This document shows, piece after piece, positions 1 through 5,230 of a DNA stretch of 5,262 nucleotides. Source of the stretch: Candidatus Bipolaricaulota bacterium (GTDB lineage Bacteria; Bipolaricaulota; Bipolaricaulia; RBG-16-55-9); assembly GCA_027021605.1 (NCBI GenBank), contig JALUUA010000356.1:1-5262 (forward strand), read 5' to 3'. The translations under genes were made by a program, and so were the position numbers. The notes below the pieces were generated by a model that worked only from the letters and a program-made list of their open reading frames with translations, had not been told where the DNA came from and searched no databases. Within the stretch, counting starts at the first letter, position 1, and the number at the start of each line of letters is the position of its first letter.

Positions 1-636
1 GAGCTCGTAGGCGAAGGTCTTTAGGCCCTCCAAGATCAGGGGGTGGTACGCGTGGGAGGCGTAATAGCTTTCGCCGCGCTCGGCGGCCTCTTGGGCCGCC
101 TGAGCCGCCGCCTCCCGCGGGCCTTTCACTTTCACCAGTCGCGCGCCGTACGCCTCGATCTGCCGCAATTTGGCGCCCGAGGCGTACGCGGGCACGTACA
201 GCGTGCAGCGAATGCCCGCGCGGGCGCAGTACGCGGCCAGGGAGGCCGCGGCGTTCCCCGAGGAGTCGTCGTGCGCCTCCTCCACGCCCAGCGCGCGCAA
301 GAAGCTGACCAAGAGGGCCGTCCCGCGGTCCTTAAAGGAGCCCGTGGGCGCCAAGCACTCGAGCTTCGCCCAGAACCGCGTGCCCTCGACCTCGACGGGA
401 ACGAGCGGCGTCATGCCCTCTCCCAAGGAGACGGGCTCGGCATCGCTCAGCAGGGGAAACGTCGCTCGATAGCGCCAGAGCGTCGTGTTCTGGGGGTCTA
501 CGCGATCGGGCGCAAAGCGAAGAAGGCGCTCCCGATCGCGGTCCGCCAGGTGAAACGGGCCGCCGCAGCGGCAGCGCCAGGCACGCGTCTGCATCGGGTA
601 GGTTCGCCCGCAGCGGCTGCACGTCCACTCGATCAT
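1..636 (-). CDS. PLP-dependent threonine synthase-like enzyme, C-terminus cut by window edge
   Basis: The 212 visible residues are the N-terminal part of a fold-type II pyridoxal-phosphate enzyme. Threonine synthases of this type convert O-phospho-L-homoserine to L-threonine and phosphate in the cytoplasm. A zinc ribbon comes first: C6-x2-C9 paired with C22-x-C24 in WRCRCGGPF. Then come LGEGMTPL (residues 71-78) and PTGSFKDRG (97-105), where K102 is the expected Schiff-base lysine. DDSSGNAAASLAAY (123-136) is the conserved segment that contacts cofactor and substrate. The visible part ends in EGLKTFAYEL, typical of this subfamily. The glycine-rich phosphate-binding loop would lie beyond the left edge. 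The ATG at 636 is chosen because the zinc ribbon begins at residue 6, as in relatives; an in-frame GTG at 700-702 has no usable ribosome-site spacing. No Shine-Dalgarno sequence precedes the ATG. Substrate specificity is inferred from the family, and a related PLP lyase is possible. Confidence 0.85.
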   Translation of the reverse strand, partial: MIEWTCSRCGRTYPMQTRAWRCRCGGPFHLADRDRERLLRFAPDRVDPQNTTLWRYRATFPLLSDAEPVSLGEGMTPLVPVEVEGTRFWAKLECLAPTGSFKDRGTALLVSFLRALGVEEAHDDSSGNAAASLAAYCARAGIRCTLYVPAYASGAKLRQIEAYGARLVKVKGPREAAAQAAQEAAERGESYYASHAYHPLILEGLKTFAYEL

Positions 637-642
637 CCCCGT

Positions 643-648
643 ACCGTA
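643..648 (-). promoter_or_regulatory. Possible leaderless -10 box of the threonine synthase-like gene
   Basis: TACGGT on the minus strand fits the TANNNT pattern and ends 6 nt before the ATG at 636, so transcription would start exactly at the A of the start codon. No Shine-Dalgarno sequence is near the ATG, which fits a leaderless mRNA. I see no convincing -35 hexamer 16-19 nt upstream, so this is a weak inference; in GC-rich DNA a TANNNT match can arise by chance. Confidence 0.3.
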
Positions 649-738
649 CCTTGGGCTTTTGGCTTGGGGGTCCTCCCCTTCCCGAGCCCACCCCGCCCCC
701 ACCTCCTCGGACGGCGGAAGGGGGACGAGTGAAGCGCA

Positions 739-755
739 AGCGCCCGAAGGGCGCT
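739..755 (-). terminator. Hairpin overlapping the stop codon of the 66-residue gene
   Basis: A perfect 7-bp inverted repeat, AGCGCCC and GGGCGCT on the minus strand, is separated by the triloop TTC. Its 5' arm includes the last two bases (AG) of the TAG stop codon at 754-756. The position suits an end-of-operon structure between the small membrane gene and the enzyme gene. No clear T-tract follows (the next bases are TGCGCTTCACTC), so it could equally be an mRNA-stabilising or attenuating hairpin, or chance in GC-rich DNA. Confidence 0.35.
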
Positions 756-954
756 AGAAGCCCACGAGGACGGCGCGCAAGAGGAGCGCCGCGGCCACGA
801 GGTCCCCGATCCCCGCCAGCGTCATCCACAGGAGCTCCCGAGGGGTGAGGTCCACCTCGCGGCTGGGGATCAGAAGCCCCAAGAGCCCGAAGACCGTAAA
901 CAGAAGCCCGATGATCCCGAAGACGATGGCGCCGAGGACGGCGACGGCGGTCAT
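754..954 (-). CDS. Small two-helix membrane protein (66 aa), function unknown
   Basis: I do not recognise a family. The 66-residue product is almost wholly hydrophobic. One membrane helix spans about residues 5-29, a short polar turn SREVDLTPRE lies at 31-40, and a second helix spans about 43-64. No Cys, His or catalytic motif is present. The ATG at 954 is well supported by AGGAGG at 961-966, six bases upstream. The gene starts 22 nt after the stop codon of the winged-helix membrane protein, with no promoter or terminator between, so the two are almost certainly co-transcribed. A role as a partner or modulator of that protein is an inference from context only. The strong ribosome site and clean hydrophobic pattern make a spurious frame unlikely. 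Confidence 0.75.
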   Translation of the reverse strand: MTAVAVLGAIVFGIIGLLFTVFGLLGLLIPSREVDLTPRELLWMTLAGIGDLVAAALLLRAVLVGF

Positions 955-960
955 GATGGT

Positions 961-966
961 CCTCCT
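961..966 (-). promoter_or_regulatory. Strong Shine-Dalgarno site for the 66-residue gene
   Basis: AGGAGG on the minus strand lies 6 nt upstream of the ATG at 954, a near-ideal match and spacing. It sits inside the 22-nt gap after the upstream gene. It fixes the start of this short gene and is one of only two clear ribosome sites in the window. Confidence 0.8.
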
Positions 967-976
967 CTCCCTCCCC

Positions 977-1660
977 CTATGGGCCTTTGACGAGAAAGTA
1001 TCGCTTTTCCTCCTTGCGCACGAGGCCGCGGTCGAGCAGCTCGCGCGCCGCGCCCGTGAGCTTGCGCCACTCCACGTTCAGCTCCCGGCCGATCTCCACC
1101 AGGGTAAGCCCCTCGGGGTGCTCGGCCAGTACCGCGGGGATCTCCTCCAGGAAGCGCTGGAACTCCGTCGGCGCCCTTTCCCGTTCCTCCCCCGCCCTCG
1201 GGGCGCCCGCCGCAGGGGGGGCGGGGGCCGGCGCTGGCGCTGGCGCTGGCGCTGGCGCTGGCGCTGACGTTGACGTTGACGCTGACACTGACGCCGACGC
1301 AGAGGAAGGCGAAGACGAGGGCTCAGGAGCAGGAGCAGGCGTAGGCGTAGGCGTAGGGACCTTCCCTCCCTCCGAGGCGGCCGCGGGGACCAGGCGGAGC
1401 AGGAGGGCCGGGAGGAGGAGCGGGGACACCCCCAGGACGAACCAGTAGCCCTCCACGGGCGTCTCCGGGGGCACGAAGAGCGCGATTACCTCGAGCGCGA
1501 TCCCCAGGAAGACGAGCAGGGCGGCCGACTGCCCCAGACGGTGCGCGCGGGGGAGCCGGGCCGCGCCCGGGCTCAGGACGAGCAGCGCCGCTGCGGCCTG
1601 CAGGCTTACGCCGAAGAGGAAGAAGAGCAGCGCCAGGTTCCACGAAAGGCCGATCTCCAT
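977..1660 (-). CDS. Three-helix membrane protein with repeat-encoded linker and C-terminal winged helix
   Basis: I recognise no named family; the 227-residue architecture is clear. Membrane helices lie at about 7-29, 44-63 and 72-92. The first loop (31-42) is rich in Arg and the second (64-71) is acidic, so the positive-inside rule puts the N-terminus outside and the C-terminus in the cytoplasm. Residues 93-165 form a low-complexity linker: TPTPTPAPAP, then a Ser/Ala/Thr run, then eight Ala-Pro pairs at 133-148. Residues 166-227 look like a winged helix: LTLVEIGRELNVEWRKLTGA suits helix-turn-helix packing, followed by the helix AARELLDRGLVRK and the strand KRYFLV. This suggests a membrane-tethered DNA-binding regulator, although winged helices can also bind protein. 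The ATG at 1660 is the only start, since a TGA lies five codons upstream. A promoter stands at 1708-1737 and the ribosome site is weak. The 66-residue gene follows after 22 nt. Confidence 0.8.
   Translation of the reverse strand: MEIGLSWNLALLFFLFGVSLQAAAALLVLSPGAARLPRAHRLGQSAALLVFLGIALEVIALFVPPETPVEGYWFVLGVSPLLLPALLLRLVPAAASEGGKVPTPTPTPAPAPEPSSSPSSASASVSASTSTSAPAPAPAPAPAPAPAPPAAGAPRAGEERERAPTEFQRFLEEIPAVLAEHPEGLTLVEIGRELNVEWRKLTGAARELLDRGLVRKEEKRYFLVKGP
1230..1301. repeat. Hexanucleotide tandem repeat inside the membrane-winged-helix gene
   Basis: Read on the plus strand, six perfect copies of GGCGCT (1230-1265) are followed by six degenerate units: GACGTT twice, GACGCT, GACACT, GACGCC and GACGCA (1266-1301). 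On the coding strand the perfect block gives Ala-Pro pairs and the degenerate block gives Ser/Thr/Ala/Val alternations. Because the unit is two codons, gain or loss of copies keeps the frame and only changes linker length. Confidence 0.9.
1325..1354. repeat. Second hexanucleotide tandem repeat in the same linker
   Basis: On the plus strand two copies of AGGAGC (1325-1336) run straight into three copies of AGGCGT (1337-1354). They encode the Thr-Pro and Ala-Pro pairs at about residues 102-112 of the linker. The unit length and codon phase match the larger hexamer array 23 nt to the left, which suggests that the whole linker grew by repeated slippage or duplication of two-codon units. Confidence 0.8.
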
Positions 1661-1707
1661 GCTCGCTCGCCGTCACCCCCATGCGCGACGTGGGATGCTG
1701 CGTTGCC

Positions 1708-1737
1708 ATTCTACGCGAACGCGCGCGCTCGGGACAA
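1708..1737 (-). promoter_or_regulatory. Probable sigma-70-type promoter of the membrane operon
   Basis: On the minus strand TTGTCC (1732-1737) is followed after 18 nt by TAGAAT (1708-1713). Both hexamers resemble the bacterial housekeeping consensus and the spacing is near optimal. The start of transcription would fall near position 1701, leaving a leader of about 40 nt before the ATG at 1660. The same TAGAAT box in a similar setting (GTAGAAT then GGC) occurs just before the M24 peptidase gene, which strengthens both calls. Confidence 0.6.
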
Positions 1738-1782
1738 GGGTGCGCGTTACGTTGGCGTTTATGGGGGCTGCCCCGGGTTCCC

Positions 1783-1853
1783 GAGCCCTCGAGCCCCCGA
1801 GTCCCCATGTCCCCAAGCCCGAAGCCCGCCGAGCCCGAGCCGCGGAGCCCGAG
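1783..1853. repeat. Degenerate 7-8-nt tandem repeat in an intergenic region
   Basis: Read on the plus strand the stretch resolves into units beginning GAG or AAG followed by a C-run: GAGCCCTC, GAGCCCCC, GAGTCCCC, ATGTCCCC, then AAGCCCG twice and GAGCCCG at 1831 and 1845. The last part also has a 14-nt period, with GAGCCCGAG repeated at 1831 and 1845. It lies between the stop codon of the M24 gene and the promoter of the membrane operon. No open frame here looks coding. I assign no function. Confidence 0.65.
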
Positions 1854-1862
1854 TACGGTCCG

Positions 1863-2993
1863 CTACGCCGCCTCCGGGCGGAAGGGCGTTCGGGGGAGGG
1901 AGGTGAGGGTTTCCGCGCCCGTCTCCGTGATGAGCACCACGTCCTCGACGCGCGCGCCGCCCCGTCCCGGGAGGTAGATCCCGGGCTCGACGGTGAAGAC
2001 CATTCCCGGCTCCAAGGGTTGCTCGTTCCCCTCCATCATGTAGGGGGGCTCGTGGACCTCCAGCCCCAGGCCGTGGCCGGTTCGGTGGAGGAAATAGGGC
2101 CCATAGCCGGCCCTCTCGATGACGCCGCGGGCCGCGCGGTCCACCTCCTGGGCGGGGACGCCGGGCTTGCACGCCTCCCGTCCGGCCGCGTTCGCCTCCT
2201 CCACGATCGTGTGGATCTTTTGGAGTTCAGGGTCGATCTCCCCTAAGGCCACGTTGCGCGTGAGGTCCCCGTAATAGTCCTCCCACATCGCGCCCACGTC
2301 CACGGTGACGAGGTCCCCCGGTTGCAGGGCGCGCTCCGTGGGGACGGCGTGCGGCGAGCCGCCGTTGGGGCCCGAGGCGATAATCGGCCCAAACGAGAGA
2401 TCCAAGCCGCGCTCGAGCGCCAGGATCTGAAGGCGCTTCGCCAGCTCCCGTTCCGTGCGCCCCGGCTCCATGAACCCCAAAAGCCCCGAAAAGAGCTCCT
2501 CGGTGAGCGCGAGGGCGTGCCGGAGCCGCTCGACCTCGGAGGGGTCTTTTCGCATGCGCAGCTCGTAGAGCAGGGGATCGACGTTCTCGATCCGCCCGCC
2601 GGGGACGCGGCGCTCCAGCTGACTCGCCTCCAGAAGGCGTAGTGCGCGGAACTCCACCCCCAGGGTCCGGCCGCCCAGCGCAAGGTCCCGAACGAGCCGC
2701 GCGAGGGAGCCGTCGGGGCCCTCCTCGTCCCGATACGAGTAGAGCTTTAGGTTCACCTGCGCCGCCGCGAGCTCGGCCTCCACCCGGGGGCGTTCCAGCT
2801 CGGGCAGCAGGAGGGCGGGTTCCTTCGCGGCCTCGGCGGGGAAGAAGCCCAAGACGATCCGCTCGCTCGGCACGAGGCGCAGGCCCGTGAGGTAGAGAAG
2901 GTTGGGTCCCGGCATCAGGACGGCGCAGCCCACGCCCCGGGCCCGGAGCCGTTCCTGCAGTCGCTCCCTCCGCTGCGGAAAGGGTAGGTCCAT
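1863..2993 (-). CDS. Peptidase M24 family Xaa-Pro peptidase (prolidase-like)
   Basis: This is a full-length (376 aa) pita-bread-fold metallopeptidase that, by family, releases the residue before proline from dipeptides or short peptides in the cytoplasm. Residues 1-130 match the N-terminal creatinase-like domain, including NLLYLTGL (31-38). Residues 150-376 are the catalytic domain. The five expected metal ligands are present: D232 (VDVGAM), D243 (YYGDLTRN), H307 (RTGHGLGLEVHEPP), E336 (TVEPGIY) and E350 (ARVEDVV). H215 and H314 fit the usual substrate-site histidines. There is no signal peptide. The ATG at 2993 gives the usual family start; it has no Shine-Dalgarno sequence, but a TAGAAT box lies 8 nt upstream, so it may be nearly leaderless and transcribed separately from the cupredoxin gene 59 nt upstream. 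Dipeptidase versus aminopeptidase activity cannot be decided from the sequence. Confidence 0.95.
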   Translation of the reverse strand: MDLPFPQRRERLQERLRARGVGCAVLMPGPNLLYLTGLRLVPSERIVLGFFPAEAAKEPALLLPELERPRVEAELAAAQVNLKLYSYRDEEGPDGSLARLVRDLALGGRTLGVEFRALRLLEASQLERRVPGGRIENVDPLLYELRMRKDPSEVERLRHALALTEELFSGLLGFMEPGRTERELAKRLQILALERGLDLSFGPIIASGPNGGSPHAVPTERALQPGDLVTVDVGAMWEDYYGDLTRNVALGEIDPELQKIHTIVEEANAAGREACKPGVPAQEVDRAARGVIERAGYGPYFLHRTGHGLGLEVHEPPYMMEGNEQPLEPGMVFTVEPGIYLPGRGGARVEDVVLITETGAETLTSLPRTPFRPEAA

Positions 2994-3001
2994 GGCGGCC
3001 T

Positions 3002-3007
3002 ATTCTA
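3002..3007 (-). promoter_or_regulatory. Likely -10 box of the M24 peptidase gene
   Basis: TAGAAT on the minus strand ends 8 nt before the ATG at 2993, predicting a start of transcription about two bases before the start codon. The lack of any Shine-Dalgarno sequence fits a leaderless or near-leaderless mRNA. The box is identical to the one before the membrane operon. The best -35-like hexamer, TTGGGT at 3030-3035, is 22 nt away, too far for a standard promoter. Confidence 0.45.
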
Positions 3008-3014
3008 CCCGACG

Positions 3015-3027
3015 ATCCCCGGGGGAT
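3015..3027. promoter_or_regulatory. Perfect palindrome upstream of the M24 -10 box
   Basis: ATCCCC and GGGGAT flank a single central G, forming a 13-nt perfect inverted repeat that ends 8 nt upstream of the TAGAAT box. It occupies the space where a -35 to -10 spacer would lie, so a bound protein could control the promoter. It could also be a chance palindrome in GC-rich DNA; no second copy was noticed in the window. Confidence 0.25.
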
Positions 3028-3052
3028 GCACCCAACGCCGACGGCCGCAGCC

Positions 3053-3886
3053 CTACCCGGATTCGGAGCCGGGCGGGCGCGCCGCGAGGGCTTGGATCGC
3101 CTCGTCGAGGACCGCCTTAAGCGCTTCCTTTCGCTCGGCCACCGCTTGGGGGTCGCGGGCTCGGAGCGCCTCGCGGAGCGTCCGGAAGCCCTCCTGAACC
3201 TCCGGCAGGAGCCCCAGCCCCTCCAGCTGCGCAAGGACGCCCTCGGGGTTCTCCCGGTCCGCTTCCAGCTCCCGCACCAGCGCGTCGAGGGTGCCCAAAG
3301 CCCGATCCCAGTCCCCCCGCCACAGGGCGAAGAAGGCCACCGCGTTGACCCGTCCCTGGAGGTTGAAGAACAACCCCGCAGGCCCCAGCAGCTCCTCGGC
3401 GGAGGGCAGCGAAGAGCGCCCGGCGGGGGAGATCCCCGCGTCCGTGGGCTCGGCCCCCGGCCCCGTGGCCTCCTCCACGATCAAGCGCCCCACCATGCCC
3501 ACGTCCTCGTGCGGGATGCAGAAGTAGTCGTGCACCCCCCGGACCGTGAAGGCGCGCTCGTAGCTCCGGCCGGGCTCCTTCAGCAGGGGGGACGTCCACG
3601 GCTCGGCCCCCTCGGGGACGCGCAGGCGCTTGTCGTGTGCGGGATGGTAGGCCGTGGCGCTGTGGCCGTCCCCCAGCCGGTCCTCCACCAGGACCCACAG
3701 GACGCGGTCGCCCTCCCGCAGGAAGAGCCCCGCCGGGTCGAAGTAGAAGTCCCGCATCTCGACGACGTAGAGGGTCCCTTCACGACCGCGATCTTCGACG
3801 CTCATCGTCCCTCCGAGGCGGAAGAGAAGCGCAAGGGCCGCCAGCGCGACGGCAAGGCCCACGAGCAGGCGGAGAATCGTTCCCAT
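3053..3886 (-). CDS. Membrane-anchored plastocyanin-like cupredoxin with helical C-terminal domain
   Basis: The 277-residue product begins with a hydrophobic segment at about residues 4-24, a signal anchor or uncleaved signal peptide. A cupredoxin domain spans about 37-138. Its type 1 copper ligands are visible: H75 in DGHSATAYHP, then C123, H126 and M131 in YFCIPHEDVGM. The spacing C-x2-H-x4-M is that of plastocyanin and halocyanin. Such proteins carry single electrons outside the cytoplasmic membrane. A polar Gly/Pro/Ala linker (140-160) leads to an Ala/Leu/Glu-rich, probably all-helical region (162-272) with W189 and W193 but no Cys or His; I recognise no family for it. The gene starts 3 nt after the DUF1501 stop codon and lacks a clear ribosome site, so translational coupling is likely. 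The electron donor and acceptor are unknown. The ATG at 3886 is preferred to M28 because it supplies the membrane segment. Confidence 0.88.
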   Translation of the reverse strand: MGTILRLLVGLAVALAALALLFRLGGTMSVEDRGREGTLYVVEMRDFYFDPAGLFLREGDRVLWVLVEDRLGDGHSATAYHPAHDKRLRVPEGAEPWTSPLLKEPGRSYERAFTVRGVHDYFCIPHEDVGMVGRLIVEEATGPGAEPTDAGISPAGRSSLPSAEELLGPAGLFFNLQGRVNAVAFFALWRGDWDRALGTLDALVRELEADRENPEGVLAQLEGLGLLPEVQEGFRTLREALRARDPQAVAERKEALKAVLDEAIQALAARPPGSESG

Positions 3887-3889
3887 GGG

Positions 3890-5218
3890 CTACCCGAGGA
3901 ACCCCAGCTTGGAGAAGTTCCCCTCGAGGATCGCGCGGGCGTCGGCCTCGAGCCAGTCCTCCAGCAGCGTCGCGTACACTTGGCGGAAGTCGACGGTGTA
4001 GATGAGGTCGCCGTTGTCGTCTAAGTCTCTGAGGGAGGGGGGATCGCCGTAGAGGCCGCCCCTTACGGGGTCGCCCAGCACGAACATGGGCGCGGCGGTC
4101 CCGTGGTCCGTGCCCTGGCTGCCGTTCTCGCTCACCCTGCGCCCGAACTCCGAGAAGGTCATGATCACGACCTCGTCGGCCACGTCGTGCTCTGCCAGAT
4201 CACGGTAGAGCGCGGCCAGGCCCCGATCGACCGTCTCGAGGAGCATCGGGTGGTTTACGGGGGCGGAGTTCTGGCTCGCGTGGGTGTCGAACCCCCCGAT
4301 GGCCACGTGCAGCACTTGCGTGCCCAGGCCGCCCGTTATGATCTGGGCCACCAGCTTCAGCGCTTGGCCGAAGGGGTCGTCGGGGTACTCGACGGTACTT
4401 TGGTATTGGGCTGCGGCTTTCTGAAGGTCCTCGGCGCTCTCGAGGGCCTTAAGGCCCGTTTGGGCCACGAAGCCCGCGTAGGGGTCCTCGTCGGCCACGG
4501 CCGTGACGCTCTGCTGGAGCGCCCGGAAGGCGGCGATGCGCGCCGCGCGGTCGTCGGGGTACGCGGGGTCCGTCTGGAACTGATAGCTCTCCAGGCTCTG
4601 GATCGAGGGTACCACGATGTTGTCCCCCCGCAGCGTCAGGGGCAGGACGCCCTTGACGTTGGCCGCCGGGAGGCTCGTCCCGTGGAACTGGGCGATCGAG
4701 TGGTCGAGGTAGCGCCCGATCCAGCCCGTGCCCACCACCTTCTCGGGGTGGGCGCTCATCCAGATGTCCGTGGAGCGGAAGTGGCTGCGATTCGCGTTCG
4801 GGTAGCCCACCCCCTGCACCACGGCCAGCTTCCCCTCGTCGAAGAGCTGTTTGAAGAATTTCAGATTGGGATGGAGTCCCAGGCCGTAATCCTCATCCAG
4901 GAGCAGGACCTGCTCGTCGGGGACGGCCAGGGTGGGCCGGGCGTCGTAGTACCGCCCCTCCTTGAAGGGGACCACGGTGTTGAGCCCGTCGTTTCCGCCG
5001 TTCAGCTGGACGATGATCAACAGACGATCCGTGGCGGACTGTTGGCTCGCCTGGGCGAAAACGGAGTTGTAGTCCGGGTTGACCTGCATCATCATGTAGC
5101 GAGACATGAGGCTGAGCGTGAGAAACGTCACCCCGCGCCGCAGAAACGCCCGGCGGGTCAGGCCCTTCGGGCCTTGAGATCGCATTTCACGGTTTCCGTT
5201 CCCGTTTCTCGTGGACAC
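3890..5218 (-). CDS. DUF1501 family protein with Tat signal peptide
   Basis: The 442-residue product matches the DUF1501 family, predicted secreted proteins related to the alkaline phosphatase/sulfatase superfamily; no reaction is established for most members. A twin-arginine motif TRRAFLR (21-27) precedes a hydrophobic stretch, with possible cleavage near VFAQA (53-57), so the folded protein should be exported by Tat. Family landmarks are LIIVQLNGGNDGLNTVVPF (67-85), LHPNL (115-119), GYPNANRSHFRSTDIWMS (138-155), GGFDTHASQ (308-316) and TFSEFGRRVSENGSQGTDHG (354-373). N76, D77, D311, H313, D371 and H372 are plausible metal or active-site residues by analogy with the superfamily. The start is GTG at 5218, supported by AAGGGAGG four bases upstream; the ATG at 5185 has no good site. 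It leads an operon with the cupredoxin (3 nt gap). DUF1501 genes often sit beside DUF1800 genes, which would have to lie beyond the right edge. Confidence 0.93.
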   Translation of the reverse strand: MSTRNGNGNREMRSQGPKGLTRRAFLRRGVTFLTLSLMSRYMMMQVNPDYNSVFAQASQQSATDRLLIIVQLNGGNDGLNTVVPFKEGRYYDARPTLAVPDEQVLLLDEDYGLGLHPNLKFFKQLFDEGKLAVVQGVGYPNANRSHFRSTDIWMSAHPEKVVGTGWIGRYLDHSIAQFHGTSLPAANVKGVLPLTLRGDNIVVPSIQSLESYQFQTDPAYPDDRAARIAAFRALQQSVTAVADEDPYAGFVAQTGLKALESAEDLQKAAAQYQSTVEYPDDPFGQALKLVAQIITGGLGTQVLHVAIGGFDTHASQNSAPVNHPMLLETVDRGLAALYRDLAEHDVADEVVIMTFSEFGRRVSENGSQGTDHGTAAPMFVLGDPVRGGLYGDPPSLRDLDDNGDLIYTVDFRQVYATLLEDWLEADARAILEGNFSKLGFLG

Positions 5219-5222
5219 GGTG

Positions 5223-5230
5223 CCTCCCTT
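5223..5230 (-). promoter_or_regulatory. Shine-Dalgarno site deciding the GTG start of DUF1501
   Basis: AAGGGAGG on the minus strand lies 4 nt before the GTG at 5218. This supports the GTG over the downstream ATG at 5185, which is preceded only by ACCGTGAA. The whole 44-nt leader up to the window edge is strongly purine-rich, with a second AAGGAG at 5252-5257. Confidence 0.7.

Noticed and set aside
43..732. 229-codon plus-strand open frame antisense to the threonine synthase-like gene
   Set aside because: Arg/Ala/Gly-rich translation with no domain, opposite a frame with clear PLP-enzyme motifs; a high-GC shadow.
332..829. 165-codon minus-strand frame overlapping the threonine synthase-like gene and the small membrane gene
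   Set aside because: It lies out of frame with both supported genes and its translation is low-complexity Arg/Gly/Pro sequence.
845..1267. Plus-strand frame ending in alternating Arg-Trp residues
   Set aside because: The dipeptide run is only the antisense reading of the GGCGCT hexamer array; no start signal or domain supports it.
1217..1354. CRISPR-like or mobile-element repeat
   Set aside because: Units are contiguous 6-mers without spacers and translate in frame as a protein linker.
1764..1774. GGGG-CTG-CCCC inverted repeat as a terminator for the M24 gene
   Set aside because: The stem is only four pairs, lies about 90 nt after the stop codon and has no T-tract; GC-rich chance is as likely.
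2227..3234. 335-codon minus-strand open frame overlapping the M24 gene and the cupredoxin 3' end
   Set aside because: Arg/Gly/Pro-rich, no motif; it is a frame shadow of the complete M24 peptidase.
3026..4024. 332-codon plus-strand open frame antisense to the cupredoxin gene
   Set aside because: It is long, but its composition (Arg, Pro, His, Val, Gln) is that of an antisense frame, and it crosses both the cupredoxin and the DUF1501 3' end, which have real family motifs.
5160..5174. AGGCCC/GGGCCT hairpin early in the DUF1501 gene as a regulatory stem
   Set aside because: It lies within coding sequence for the Tat signal region, has six GC-rich pairs only, and nothing else supports a regulatory role.
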